64,000 nt of DNA from JANJUO01 sp942492935 (GCA_942492935.1 OW818654.1:992001-1056000); one strand, 5' to 3'; counted from the first letter of the stretch, positions 1 to 8,780 are shown. Notes: generated from the letters alone by a model not told the origin. A program made the numbers and translations.

Positions 1-1448
1 AATACAGTGCTACCATCTTTAAGATAAATAGTTTTATCAGAAACGCGATAATTATTCCAAGTTGTTCCTCCATCACCAGAGATTGCTACATATCCATCAA
101 CTCCTTGATTATTCTCAGCATCATTTTGAGAAGAATAGTAAAATACAGCAACAGTACCTGTAACTGGGTCGCAAGTTATACTTGGGAAAAATCTATCATT
201 CCTTATTGGTGAATCATCGATTCTTACATTCTTAACCCAAGTTTTGCCACCATCAACTGATTTGGATAAAAATATTCCATATACTCCATTTTCATTAATT
301 TCTCTACCTGCTTGGACAATATATATGTTTCCTCTGTGCTTTCCATTAGAAATATCAACAGCTATTTGAGGTACAGAACTTACTCTAATTTTTTGTTTAT
401 CAGATAAAGTAAATCTACCATTGCTTGGGTCAGTTGTACCAATTGAAAATAATCTTTGTGCTTCAATAGGTGAAGAAAAAGATGCACCACCATCAATAGA
501 TTTAGCAAACATTGCCATAGATGATTTGGTTGAATAATTCACGTCAATATATGTAACGTAAACTTCACCATCAGGACCACAAGCAGGCATTGGAGCTTGA
601 CCACCGGAGCCAATTTTTGTATAAGGTTCCCAATTAAAACCACCATCATTAGAACGTGAAATAACGACTCCGTCTTCACCTCTAAACACTCTCCAAGTAA
701 TATATATGTTATCTTTATACTTTGAATTTGGTGAAATATCAGCTGTCATTGTATATCTATCATGAAATGGGTTGTAAGAACTAAATGCATCATTAGTAAT
801 GGCTACTATTCTGTTCGGATAATCTTCGGGGAATCCTTCCCAAGTTTCTCCTCCGTTAGTAGATTTACAAACAAACACGCCATTTCTTTCTTCAGTATTT
901 ACAGTTTTTCCTGTTTCAGTAAAACCATAAGCATAATAAGCATTACCTTTGGAATCAAATGTTACAGCAGGGTCAAAAATTGTAGCTGCCCAAGTTTTAT
1001 GAGGTGTAAAATAAGCACCAAGATTTCTTGGAGTAGGAGAATGTTTCCAAGTTTTTCCGCCGTCTTTAGAAACAAAAGAAGACATACGCCATCCGTCATA
1101 ACCTGATAAATATGCATTATCATTTGCAGTAGCAATTATATTCATAGGATTTGTTGGATTAACTGCCATCCAAGTTTCAGTTTGGGCATTAGTCCAAGCA
1201 GAAGAAATGTTTACAATTTCAAAGCCATCATTTGATAAAAATCTTGTTTTATCTGGAACGTGCTTTGCTTCTTCGGCTGTCATCTGATAATATCTTACTC
1301 TTTCAAAAAGTGGCAAATTTTCTGCATTAGGATTTTTGTCAAATTCTGCTTGTAAGAAAAATGGCAAACCTGCTTTAGGTTTTGGTGGTTGTCCGTAACT
1401 TAATACTGACAATAAAACCACCATAAAAAATATTAAAACTCTTTTCAT
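1..1448 (-). CDS. Secreted sialidase-like Asp-box beta-propeller protein (3' end outside window)
   Basis: The frame opens with ATG at 1448 and stays open to base 1, so at least 482 residues are present and the C-terminus is missing. The first ~19 residues form a signal peptide (MKRVLIFFMV, ending near SYG). At least six Asp-box/BNR motifs of the form S-x-D-G-G-x-T-W are visible (SKDGGKTW, STNGGETW, SNDGGFNW, SIDGGASF, SVDGGKTW, SGDGGTTW), spaced as in a six- or seven-bladed propeller. Such proteins bind or cleave glycans, or are large secreted proteins of unknown role; I see no proof of sialidase catalysis. In this lineage they often carry a C-terminal secretion domain, which would lie beyond the window. 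It stands alone on the minus strand. Confidence 0.85.
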   Translation of the reverse strand, partial: MKRVLIFFMVVLLSVLSYGQPPKPKAGLPFFLQAEFDKNPNAENLPLFERVRYYQMTAEEAKHVPDKTRFLSNDGFEIVNISSAWTNAQTETWMAVNPTNPMNIIATANDNAYLSGYDGWRMSSFVSKDGGKTWKHSPTPRNLGAYFTPHKTWAATIFDPAVTFDSKGNAYYAYGFTETGKTVNTEERNGVFVCKSTNGGETWEGFPEDYPNRIVAITNDAFSSYNPFHDRYTMTADISPNSKYKDNIYITWRVFRGEDGVVISRSNDGGFNWEPYTKIGSGGQAPMPACGPDGEVYVTYIDVNYSTKSSMAMFAKSIDGGASFSSPIEAQRLFSIGTTDPSNGRFTLSDKQKIRVSSVPQIAVDISNGKHRGNIYIVQAGREINENGVYGIFLSKSVDGGKTWVKNVRIDDSPIRNDRFFPSITCDPVTGTVAVFYYSSQNDAENNQGVDGYVAISGDGGTTWNNYRVSDKTIYLKDGSTV

Positions 1449-1723
1449 TTTGAAACCTTGACTATTATTTGAAATAAATTTTTCTTAATAAATCACAAAA
1501 AAAAATACAAATTAGCAAATTTTAACTATATTTCCAAATAATTACAATTTGCCAACAGTAAGACACATTAAACTACCAGAAAGTTACATCAGAATAAGGG
1601 AAATTTAATTATTTAGTAAAAAATATATTTTGCAAATCGTCATTGTTCTTTGTAAATTATTTAAAAATACTTAAATTGCAATTTAATTTAATGTAAAATG
1701 AATTAATTTATTGGAAAAAAGTA
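1449..1723. other. Divergent intergenic region
   Basis: This 275-bp AT-rich stretch separates the minus-strand propeller gene from the plus-strand nuoC gene and must hold both promoters. I could not pick out a full TTTG-N20-TAnnTTTG promoter, nor any RNA gene or clear repeat. Confidence 0.4.
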
Positions 1724-2254
1724 ATGGAATTGGATAAAAAAAAATTAGTTGAAATTGTAAGCAATATTTGCCCCGAAGTTCAAACTTATGAGCATAGAAA
1801 TCAATTATCAATCATTATTCCTAAAACCCATTTAATTGAAGTTGCCAAAGAATTAAGAGATAATCCTGAATCCAAATTTGAACAATGTGTAGATGTAACT
1901 GTAATTGACTGGCTCAAAAAACCTATCAGATACGAAGTAGTTATATTCTTATATTCACTTACATTTAAAAATAGAATTAAAATAAAAGTTCCAATTGAAG
2001 AAAAGAATCCAGAATGTCCTTCAGTAACTTCAATTTGGGAAAGTGCTAATTGGTATGAGCGTGAAGCTTTTGATATGTATGGAGTTAAATTTATTGGTCA
2101 TCCATACCTTAGAAGATTTTATATGCCAGAAGATTATAACGACCCAGAAACTGGCGAACCAATTTATCCTTTGAGAAAAGATTTTCCTCTAATGGGAATT
2201 CCTGATTCATTACCATTACCTCCATATACAGAGAAATATGGCGAATTAGTATAA
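1724..2254 (+). CDS. nuoC: NADH-quinone oxidoreductase subunit C (30 kDa subunit)
   Basis: The 176-residue product is the peripheral-arm 30-kDa subunit of respiratory complex I, which lies between the quinone-binding NuoD and the Fe-S subunits. The family signature is clear at residues ~105-165: WYEREAFDMYGV, GHPYLRRF, then MPEDY and YPLRKDFPL. Length is normal for a free-standing NuoC rather than a NuoCD fusion. Unusually, no other nuo gene is adjacent: upstream is a divergent secreted protein and downstream an unrelated gene. Start is the ATG at 1724; the Shine-Dalgarno sequence is weak. Confidence 0.93.
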   Translation: MELDKKKLVEIVSNICPEVQTYEHRNQLSIIIPKTHLIEVAKELRDNPESKFEQCVDVTVIDWLKKPIRYEVVIFLYSLTFKNRIKIKVPIEEKNPECPSVTSIWESANWYEREAFDMYGVKFIGHPYLRRFYMPEDYNDPETGEPIYPLRKDFPLMGIPDSLPLPPYTEKYGELV

Positions 2255-2290
2255 ATTATACATTTTTTATCAACTAATATTAAATTCAAA

Positions 2291-2953
2291 ATGAAAAATA
2301 CTGAATTAAGAAGGATATATAAATTAATTAGAAAAATTTCTATGGATCTCAATCACAAAATAATTGATGCTTATGAAAAAAATGATGATTTATATTATGC
2401 TGCAGAAGTATTAGGTTATTTGGATGAAGAAAGTAAATCTATAGTTTTTGAAGATGATAGTTCAGTTGAATATTTATTCGATTATTTAATTTACGAATTC
2501 AATAAAAAAAGAACAAAATTAATTGATAGATTTTATAATGATAAAAATATCAGAGACAGTTTGACTCCCATTGAAATAGAAATATTGGAAAGTTATCATA
2601 ATTCCAAATTCTCATTTTTTGAAATTCACGATTTGAGAAGGTCTGAATCTCAAGTTATCTTAATGGATTTATTAGATTGTGATAATTATGTAAAAATCTT
2701 TGACATTGGGCTCTCTAAATCTATTTCAGAACCATTCCTTATGTTTGCAAGGGTTATTTCAATTGACGATTTCAAATATTTATCAGGTATAGTTTTACCT
2801 TTTAAAATTGAGTATAAAAATAAAATACTTAATAGTATTTCGATGTTAAAACTCAAAAAAAATAAAGTACTCAATTCAACTGATTTATTTATATTAGCAA
2901 ATAAACTAAACAAGGAATTTGGAACTCAATTTAAATCAAAAGCGGTTAAGTAG
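2291..2953 (+). CDS. Hypothetical protein, SEC-C-protein-like central segment
   Basis: A 220-residue protein that I do not firmly recognise. It is acidic and mostly helical at the N-terminus (residues 1-95). Residues ~95-165 read ESYHNSKFSFFEI, then DLLDCDNYVKIFDIGLS, then MFARVISIDDFKYLSG, a pattern that resembles the body of bacterial proteins that often carry SEC-C metal-binding motifs. No SEC-C cysteines are present here, so the likeness is only suggestive. No signal peptide or membrane segment is visible. It begins 36 bp after nuoC on the same strand and could be co-transcribed with it. Confidence 0.6.
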   Translation: MKNTELRRIYKLIRKISMDLNHKIIDAYEKNDDLYYAAEVLGYLDEESKSIVFEDDSSVEYLFDYLIYEFNKKRTKLIDRFYNDKNIRDSLTPIEIEILESYHNSKFSFFEIHDLRRSESQVILMDLLDCDNYVKIFDIGLSKSISEPFLMFARVISIDDFKYLSGIVLPFKIEYKNKILNSISMLKLKKNKVLNSTDLFILANKLNKEFGTQFKSKAVK

Positions 2954-3122
2954 TTTGGTTATTTCCGATGAAGTTTTAGAATTGGTAGTTATGAGATAAA
3001 TTAATTATACCAAACATAGACCATAAATATTTCTACAAAATTTAAATAAGAATATCTAAGTTACTTGAATCTAATGATTATAGTAATTTAGACATTCTTA
3101 CTTATTTATTGATATTTTGGAA

Positions 3123-3566
3123 TTACTTCTTTTTTAATTCTAAATCATATTTATATTCAGCACCAGTAAATTCATTAATCAATTCAATTTTACCAACTAT
3201 TTTGGTACTATCTGGGGATAAATTTCCAACAAAAAAATATGTTGTATCATTCGGAAACTCAATTTTGATACTCGGTTTGTTGTAATTACCGTTGATTGTT
3301 CCTTTTCGTTCTGAAGTTTGTGTGATTGTACCACTACCATAAGGGATTACTGTCTTTCCAAAAAAATTTGCTGTACCAGAAATGATGCCATTATATTCAT
3401 CTATTCCTGCTTCGTAATAAATTGAATCGGTTGAATTAACATAATATCCAGTCCAAGTACCTTTTAAAATTGAATTATAATTAGGTTGAGTCGGATTATC
3501 ATCACTACAGGAATTTAAAATTATAATAAAAATTAAACTTACAAAAACTAAAAAAAGCGATTTCAT
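3123..3566 (-). CDS. Small predicted lipoprotein
   Basis: A 147-residue protein with a lipoprotein signal: a basic start (MKS), a hydrophobic core, and a lipobox LNSC with the cysteine at residue 20, followed by SDDNPTQP, a typical linker. The mature part begins LKGTWTGYY and alternates short beta-strands, as in small lipocalin-like or immunoglobulin-like lipoproteins of this phylum. Function is unknown. It lies alone between an unknown plus-strand gene and the HDOD gene. Confidence 0.75.
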   Translation of the reverse strand: MKSLFLVFVSLIFIIILNSCSDDNPTQPNYNSILKGTWTGYYVNSTDSIYYEAGIDEYNGIISGTANFFGKTVIPYGSGTITQTSERKGTINGNYNKPSIKIEFPNDTTYFFVGNLSPDSTKIVGKIELINEFTGAEYKYDLELKKK

Positions 3567-3736
3567 AATAAATACCTATTATTCAAACAAAAATACATTA
3601 TTCTTAATATTTATAAAAATTTGAGTTCAATAATTTAATATAATTGTGTGGATTAATTATTAAAAATAATTGCAAATAAAATAACAAAAAATAGATTAAT
3701 TACAAATCTAAGTTCAAATTATTAAAATTAATTATT

Positions 3737-4606
3737 TTAATCTCTTATAATATTCAAAAACTCACTTGATTTTTTAAAGTCGTTTTCTAATTCAAAAGTA
3801 AAAATTTCCAAATCAAGTTCTGCTAATTCAGGATATGCATTTGAAAGCACTATCCAAGCATCTGATGTTTCAATATTTAGAGTTTTAATACCTTCATAAA
3901 AACCAGCTCCCCAAACTTCACTCAACATATCAGGGATGCGAACTGCTGCAACTAATTCTTTAAATTCAGGTGCTGCTGATGGTTGATGATGATGAGTAAT
4001 AATTGTAGTAAGTTCGTGTGGTAATTTCCATAACTTTGCAATTTCTGTACCAACTTCAATGTGAGTTGCTCCAAAAACTTGCATTTCTGCTTCTAAATCC
4101 GTAGCACCATTAATTACTAAATCAACTACTCTCTTGTAATCATTTGAATTATATTGAATCATTGCTAATTTGCCAATATCATGCAGCAAACCTCCGATAA
4201 ATTCATTTTCCTTAAAAAATTTATTCATTTTAACGGAAAGTGATTTTGCAATCATACCTGTACAAGAAGCATGCCACCAGAATTTTTCCATTAATTCAAG
4301 GGCATCATTATGTGCAGATAAAAGAAATTTAGAGAAAATGGAAACGCCAAGCACGATATTAGTAAGTCTGGAAAGACCGAGTTTCATAATTGCTTGATGA
4401 ATTGAATTGACTTCGGTACGTGTTGCATACAAAGGAGAATTGGCGACTCTCAATAATTTAAGTGTAAGCGAAGCATCTGCTTCGATTACACGCGACAAAC
4501 TCCTGAGGTCAACATTTTCATCTTCAAGCAAGCTAAGAACTTTTGCTGCTACTGTTGGTAGAGTTGCAAATTCTTGAGTTTCTATAATTTTTTTTATCAA
4601 AGCCAT
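3737..4606 (-). CDS. HDOD-domain signalling protein
   Basis: The 289 residues are covered by one HDOD domain. The N-terminal half carries LPTVAAKVLSLLED and LTLKLLRVANSPLY; the HD pair is in GGLLHDIGKLAMIQYN (H142, D143). HDOD proteins are non-enzymatic relatives of HD phosphohydrolases that act in bacterial signalling, often with response regulators or in stress and development. The gene is divergent from the receiver-kinase at 4913, so the two may work together or share a control region. No membrane segments are seen. Confidence 0.9.
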   Translation of the reverse strand: MALIKKIIETQEFATLPTVAAKVLSLLEDENVDLRSLSRVIEADASLTLKLLRVANSPLYATRTEVNSIHQAIMKLGLSRLTNIVLGVSIFSKFLLSAHNDALELMEKFWWHASCTGMIAKSLSVKMNKFFKENEFIGGLLHDIGKLAMIQYNSNDYKRVVDLVINGATDLEAEMQVFGATHIEVGTEIAKLWKLPHELTTIITHHHQPSAAPEFKELVAAVRIPDMLSEVWGAGFYEGIKTLNIETSDAWIVLSNAYPELAELDLEIFTFELENDFKKSSEFLNIIRD

Positions 4607-4912
4607 AATTTTGTTTCTTCAGCCAAAATTCTTTATACAAATTCGCAAATTCAGAAAATCTAATTTTAAAAAAAAATATGATATAACCAAATAAAAAATA
4701 TAAATATTCTACATAATTATCATATATAAGTAATTAATATGTTAATTATTTAATTAAACAGATTTATTAACTATTATATCAAACAATTATTTTAAAATTT
4801 AAAAATTAAGTTATTTTGTTGTTTGTGTAATTATTATTTATCATTATATTTATTTTTTTGTGGATTTGTAAATATATAAATTATTTTTTATTAATAATTG
4901 TGAAAATGAAAT
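4607..4912. other. AT-rich divergent control region
   Basis: These 306 bp of very AT-rich sequence lie between the divergently transcribed HDOD and receiver-kinase genes. It should hold both promoters. I see no strong consensus promoter, inverted repeat or RNA gene in it. Confidence 0.4.
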
Positions 4913-6130
4913 ATGGAAAATGGACAATTTCAATTACTTATAGTTGATGATAGTGCTACTTTTGTTAGAATTGCTAAAGAAATGATACGGGGAAAGGTAG
5001 AAAATGTAAATATTTGGGAAGCAAATTCTGGATTGGAAGCATTAAGAGTGCTTGGTAATCACGATATAGACATAATTCTTCTTGATGTCTTCATGCCTGT
5101 TTACGATGGTTTTGAAATGGCAAAAGTTATTCGTTCTAACGAAAAAACGTCAAAAATTCCTATTATTTTCATAACAGGTTCTGACCCAAGCAAGGACTTG
5201 ATGACAAAAGCAGTTACATTGGGAGCTGTTGATTATCTTACTAAACCATTTACAGAACAAGAATTACAAAGATTAGTAACCTTATATTTAAGATTTGTTA
5301 AGTGGGAAAGAGAAATTAATCAGAAATTAGATAATAAAAATATTGAGCTTAAAAATGAAATTGATGAAAGAAAGAGAATTGAAAAAACTTTACTTGACTT
5401 AACAAAAAAATTAAAATTGGCAAATGCAACAAAAGATAAGTTCTTTTCCATTATAGCACATGATTTAAAAAATCCACTTGGTGCATTCAAAAATGTTACA
5501 GAATTATTATCAAGTTCCTTTGATGAACTTGATAAAGAAGAAACATTGGAATTTATAGAATTGATGACGGACTCAGCTGGAAAGTTATATACTTTACTTG
5601 AAAATCTTTTAACTTGGTCTCGCTCACAACAAGGAGTTATAAAATTCAATCCTGAATTGATAAATTTAAGAACTATTGCACAAGACAATTTTGATGTTTT
5701 AAAACATATTGCAGATGCAAAAAAAATTAAATTATCTAATAATATACCAAATGAAATTACTGTTAATGCTGACCCAAATATGATTACAACAGTTTTTAGA
5801 AATTTAATTTCTAATGCAATCAAATTTACCCAAATAGGAGGAAATGTTTGGACTGACTATAAAATTGATGGCAACATAATTGAAGTATCTGTAAATGATA
5901 ATGGAGTTGGCATTAATCCAGAAGACATACCTAAACTATTCAACATAGGTGAAAATTTTTCATCATTAGGAACAAATATGGAAACTGGTACTGGGTTAGG
6001 TTTAATCCTTTGCAAAGAGTTTATACATAAGCACGAGGGAGAAATTTGGGCTGAAAGTAAGATAGAAAAAGGAACAAGTTTCAAATTTACATTGAAATTA
6101 GCGTCAGATTTACCTGAAATAATTTTATAA
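4913..6130 (+). CDS. Receiver-histidine kinase (REC-HisKA-HATPase)
   Basis: A 405-residue cytoplasmic protein. Residues ~6-125 are a receiver domain with the acidic pocket (VDD at 11-13), phospho-acceptor D58 in ILLDVFMP and the conserved lysine in YLTKPF. A short coiled coil (130-170) leads to a HisKA domain with H183 in FSIIAHDLKNP, then an HATPase_c domain with N (NLISNAIKF), G1 (DNGVGI) and G2 (GTGLGL) boxes. It has no transmembrane or sensor domain, so its input is probably phosphorylation of the receiver by another kinase. Divergent from the HDOD gene; tRNA-Pro follows directly downstream. Confidence 0.93.
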   Translation: MENGQFQLLIVDDSATFVRIAKEMIRGKVENVNIWEANSGLEALRVLGNHDIDIILLDVFMPVYDGFEMAKVIRSNEKTSKIPIIFITGSDPSKDLMTKAVTLGAVDYLTKPFTEQELQRLVTLYLRFVKWEREINQKLDNKNIELKNEIDERKRIEKTLLDLTKKLKLANATKDKFFSIIAHDLKNPLGAFKNVTELLSSSFDELDKEETLEFIELMTDSAGKLYTLLENLLTWSRSQQGVIKFNPELINLRTIAQDNFDVLKHIADAKKIKLSNNIPNEITVNADPNMITTVFRNLISNAIKFTQIGGNVWTDYKIDGNIIEVSVNDNGVGINPEDIPKLFNIGENFSSLGTNMETGTGLGLILCKEFIHKHEGEIWAESKIEKGTSFKFTLKLASDLPEIIL

Positions 6131-6131
6131 T

Positions 6132-6163
6132 TTTGGCTGTTTCGGAAAATTTCAGTAATTTTG
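6132..6163 (+). promoter_or_regulatory. Promoter of tRNA-Pro, Bacteroidota type
   Basis: TTTG at 6132-6135, exactly 20 bases, then TAATTTTG at 6156-6163. This matches the -33/-7 consensus of the Bacteroidota primary sigma factor. Transcription would start about 5 bases before the tRNA at 6175. The -33 box lies just after the stop codon of the kinase gene. Confidence 0.8.
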
Positions 6164-6174
6164 AATTACTTGTT

Positions 6175-6249
6175 CGGGATGTAGCGCAGCCCGGGTAGCG
6201 CACCACTTTGGGGTAGTGGGGGTCGGCGGTTCAAATCCGCCCATTCCGA
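6175..6249 (+). tRNA. tRNA-Pro (anticodon GGG)
   Basis: A cloverleaf is readable: acceptor CGGGATG pairs with CATTCCG, with discriminator A at 6249. D-stem GCGC/GCGC, anticodon stem CCACT/AGTGG around loop TTGGGGT (anticodon GGG), T-arm GGCGG-TTCAAAT-CCGCC. The 3' CCA is not encoded. Confidence 0.93.
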
Positions 6250-6264
6250 CAAAATATGTATAAT

Positions 6265-6390
6265 GTAGAACATCTTTTTTCTTCCATATACTTTTCACAG
6301 ATGTCCTACACTTTAAAAGTGTAGGACAACTTTATTTATTCCATATACTTTTCGCAGTTGCGCAAAACTTTGGAAGTGTAGGACATCTTT
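6265..6390 (+). repeat. 56-bp tandem repeat with GTAGGACATC boundary palindrome (about 2.2 copies)
   Basis: The ten-mer GTAGRACAWC recurs at 6265, 6321 and 6378, giving periods of 56 and 57 bp. The internal segment TTCCATATACTTTTCRCAG is present in both full units. At 6302-6328 the unit junction forms a near-perfect palindrome (TGTCCTACACTTT against its complement AAAGTGTAGGACA). A related inverted repeat lies at 8656-8688, on the other side of the bla operon. Confidence 0.8.
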
Positions 6391-6416
6391 TTCTAAAATG
6401 ACATAATTCGTTAATC

Positions 6417-8132
6417 TCAATATTTTAACTTGAATTTAATTGGCAATTTCAAATTTGTTTCTCCATCAAACTTTTTGTTTGGCTCGAAGTTTTTCAATTC
6501 TTTCACTACTCTCAATGCCTCTTCATCACAGCCATATCCAATACCATCTTCTACCTTTGCATCTATCACATTTCCATTTGCATCAACTTTAAAATCAATA
6601 ATTACAGTTCCTTCAATGTTCTTTTTTCTTGCGGCTTCAGGGTATTTAAGATTATTTAGAATATAGTTTAGATGTTCATTTTTAAGTAGCGATTTTCCTG
6701 TCCTCTTGCTGTCATCAACTTTTGAATATGGAATTTCAACACCTTGCATATATTCTCTTTTTGAATCAACAGAAAATACTTCCTTTCCTAAGTTGTGTTC
6801 ATTCCATGTATTTTCATCTCCAATAAATAACATTACACCAGAATAACTATCTACATTCTGACCATCTTTTATTGCTGGTTTAAGTTTAAAATCAGCTTTT
6901 AGGATTGCATTAAAAATTTCATTCTCAATATCTTTTGGTAATCTTTTTTGCGACCAACTTTTATCGTCTGCGTATTTATAATTGGTAATGATTGGCATAC
7001 TGATTTTGCCATTTTTATCAACTTTGTAACGGATAAAAACCTTCATAGCTTTTTTTGTGTTAGTTAATTCATCATCCAGTTTCATTTTTGATAAGATTTT
7101 AATATGAAAATCATAATAATTCGATTCTGGTATATATTCTGCACGCTCATCAACTTTTTGAACTTTTAAACCATTATATCCAGTATCGTAATCTATGTAC
7201 TCATCATCTTTTTGAACAACATCGGGATAAATATCCTTGTAATCTTCACCATTTCCATTGGTTTCACCGATGTTTTCCTTGCAAGAGAAAGCAAGAAATA
7301 GAACAATTAGTGCAGGCAATATCATAAGATATTTCAGAACTGCACTTTTTGCGGATTTAGGTTTCGAAATCATTTTTAACCTCTTAATTAATTTAATACC
7401 ATTAAAATTATTTGCCAAATCCGACACTTGGGCGCCTATTGTCAAATTGAGCAAAATATCTACATAATTGGATTTTTCTTCATATTTAATTGCATTCGAA
7501 TCTGCAATATACTCATGAACTTCACGAATTTCCCTTGATAGAAGATAAATGATTGGATTAAACCATTGAAATGATTTTAATATTTCAACAATCAAAATAT
7601 CTAAACTATGTTTATGATTTTTATGAACTAATTCATGATTTATAATAGAGTTAATATTAGCAGTTTCGTAGAGTTTTCGACTAACAAATATTCTATTAAA
7701 AAAAGTGAATGGATTAATTTCAGTATCAAGCAAGTTAATCGTATTGCCATTAATTTGTATTTTTGTAGATTTTCTAAATAATATATACAATTTCACAAAA
7801 CCAATAAGCAATATTCCCAGACTTATAATTATTCCCAAATAATATATTAATGGAATATATTGATAAATATTTGTTGAACTTTGAATGCTTTTTTGTGCAT
7901 ATATCGTTACTTCGTTTATTTGGTATTCTATTTCAAGTGGCTCAACATAAGGGATTGAAATTGGAACTGACGGTATTTCTATCAAAGGTATGATAAATGA
8001 TAAAACAATTGCAGAAACAAGGATGTATCTGTTCACATTGAAAAAAGTTTCGTACCTAAGAAATATGTAGTAAATGATATAAAAAACAGATAGGCAAATT
8101 GCCACTTCGATTTGATATGCTATTAAATTCAT
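6417..8132 (-). CDS. BlaR1-type M56 peptidase sensor with TonB C-terminal domain
   Basis: A 571-residue membrane sensor-protease that would detect a signal and cleave the BlaI-type repressor encoded just upstream. Helices near residues 8-26, 36-53 and 92-116 precede a cytoplasmic M56 zinc-protease domain with HELVH at 166-170 and a downstream glutamate (EVHEYIAD). A further helix (~276-296) leads outside, where the region after ~490 is a TonB C-terminal domain (YPEAARKKNIEG, VIDFKVDANG). The usual penicillin-binding sensor domain of BlaR1 is absent. I chose ATG 8132 rather than an earlier ATG at 8168 because AAGGAAG precedes it; it starts one base after the blaI stop codon. Confidence 0.9.
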   Translation of the reverse strand: MNLIAYQIEVAICLSVFYIIYYIFLRYETFFNVNRYILVSAIVLSFIIPLIEIPSVPISIPYVEPLEIEYQINEVTIYAQKSIQSSTNIYQYIPLIYYLGIIISLGILLIGFVKLYILFRKSTKIQINGNTINLLDTEINPFTFFNRIFVSRKLYETANINSIINHELVHKNHKHSLDILIVEILKSFQWFNPIIYLLSREIREVHEYIADSNAIKYEEKSNYVDILLNLTIGAQVSDLANNFNGIKLIKRLKMISKPKSAKSAVLKYLMILPALIVLFLAFSCKENIGETNGNGEDYKDIYPDVVQKDDEYIDYDTGYNGLKVQKVDERAEYIPESNYYDFHIKILSKMKLDDELTNTKKAMKVFIRYKVDKNGKISMPIITNYKYADDKSWSQKRLPKDIENEIFNAILKADFKLKPAIKDGQNVDSYSGVMLFIGDENTWNEHNLGKEVFSVDSKREYMQGVEIPYSKVDDSKRTGKSLLKNEHLNYILNNLKYPEAARKKNIEGTVIIDFKVDANGNVIDAKVEDGIGYGCDEEALRVVKELKNFEPNKKFDGETNLKLPIKFKLKY

Positions 8133-8133
8133 T

Positions 8134-8511
8134 TTATTCTTCCTTCTTTTTATTAATTTCATTTTCAACTATGCTTTTTATTTGTTCTAATTCATTAATT
8201 GAAATATTCTCACTTTTTGAGAAAAATGAAACCAATTGTTGAAATGAATTAGCAAAATAATCTTTAATAAAGCCATTCATAAATTTTTCAGCGTAATCGT
8301 TTTGATTCACAATTGGATAGTATTGATGGATTTTTCCAAACTCTTGATGTGCAACAAATCCTTTATTTTCCAATATTCTAATTATGGTAGAAACTGTTGT
8401 ATATGCGGGTTTTGGCTCAGGCAATTCTTCAATTATATCCTTGACATAACCTTTTTCTTTTTGCCAAAGAATAAGCATAATTTGTTCCTCTGCTTTTGTT
8501 AATTCCTTCAT
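8134..8511 (-). CDS. BlaI/MecI/CopY-family transcriptional repressor
   Basis: 125 residues with the BlaI fold: an N-terminal winged helix (LTKAEEQIMLILWQ, TVSTIIRILENKGFVAH) and a C-terminal dimerisation helix region. In this family the repressor binds palindromes in its own promoter and is cleaved by the partner M56 protease on induction. It is the first gene of a two-gene operon with the BlaR1-like gene, and three operator-like palindromes lie in its promoter. The signal need not be a beta-lactam; no beta-lactamase gene is adjacent. Confidence 0.92.
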   Translation of the reverse strand: MKELTKAEEQIMLILWQKEKGYVKDIIEELPEPKPAYTTVSTIIRILENKGFVAHQEFGKIHQYYPIVNQNDYAEKFMNGFIKDYFANSFQQLVSFFSKSENISINELEQIKSIVENEINKKKEE

Positions 8512-8531
8512 TTAACCTACTCAAAAAATCT

Positions 8532-8603
8532 ACTAAAATTTTAGTTATATAATCAAATACAAAACTACAACTAAATATTTAGTTATGCAACTATATTTTT
8601 AGT
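8532..8603. promoter_or_regulatory. Three palindromic BlaI-type operators
   Basis: ACTAAAATTTTAGT (8532-8545, perfect), ACTAAATATTTAGT (8570-8583, perfect) and ACTATATTTTTAGT (8590-8603, ACTA/TAGT arms). The middle site sits exactly between the -33 and -7 boxes, the third overlaps the -33 box and the first lies just downstream of the predicted start. Sites two and three are 20 bp apart, two helical turns. BlaI/MecI proteins are known to bind TACTA/TAGTA-like palindromes, so these are very likely the autoregulatory operators. Confidence 0.8.
8560..8590 (-). promoter_or_regulatory. blaI-blaR1 promoter
   Basis: Read on the minus strand: TTG (8590-8588), 20 bases, then TAGTTTTG (8567-8560). This is the Bacteroidota TTG-N20-TAnnTTTG form. 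The predicted start point is near 8553, about 40 bases before the blaI ATG. Confidence 0.75.
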
Positions 8604-8655
8604 AGTTGATAAAATAATTTATAATTTTAAAAATATTCCAAGAGGAATAACATAA

Positions 8656-8688
8656 AGATGTCCTACATTTTTAAAGTGTAGGACATCT
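8656..8688. repeat. 12-bp inverted repeat, relative of the 6265-6390 repeat
   Basis: AGATGTCCTACA (8656-8667) and TGTAGGACATCT (8677-8688) are perfect inverse complements around a 9-base spacer. The same arms occur in the tandem repeat at 6265-6390, so the bla operon is bracketed by one repeat family. Confidence 0.75.
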
Positions 8689-8725
8689 ACTTTGTTTTAA
8701 TATTATGAAGTTTATTAGATTTCTA

Positions 8726-8760
8726 TTCATCCGATGACTTGGGGTCATCGGATGAATTTT
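8726..8760 (+). terminator. Strong hairpin, possible terminator
   Basis: Arms TTCATCCGATGAC (8726-8738) and GTCATCGGATGAA (8744-8756) form a perfect 13-bp stem with a 5-base loop, followed by TTTT on the plus strand. It lies downstream of the minus-strand Rrf2 gene and upstream of the minus-strand bla operon, so the T-run is on the less useful strand. It may instead be a repeat or a bidirectional structure. Confidence 0.5.
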
Positions 8761-8780
8761 AAAAAAGTTAGCTGTAATTT

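Noticed and set aside
762..1106. Open frame of 114 codons on the plus strand
   Set aside because: It is antisense to the Asp-box protein gene, whose motifs are clear, and has no ribosome site or family likeness.
6302..6328. Intrinsic terminator for tRNA-Pro
   Set aside because: The palindrome is part of a 56-bp tandem repeat and lacks a proper T-run; repeat origin explains it better.
6417..8132. True beta-lactam sensor BlaR1
   Set aside because: The penicillin-binding C-terminal domain is absent; a TonB C-terminal domain is there instead, and no beta-lactamase gene adjoins it.
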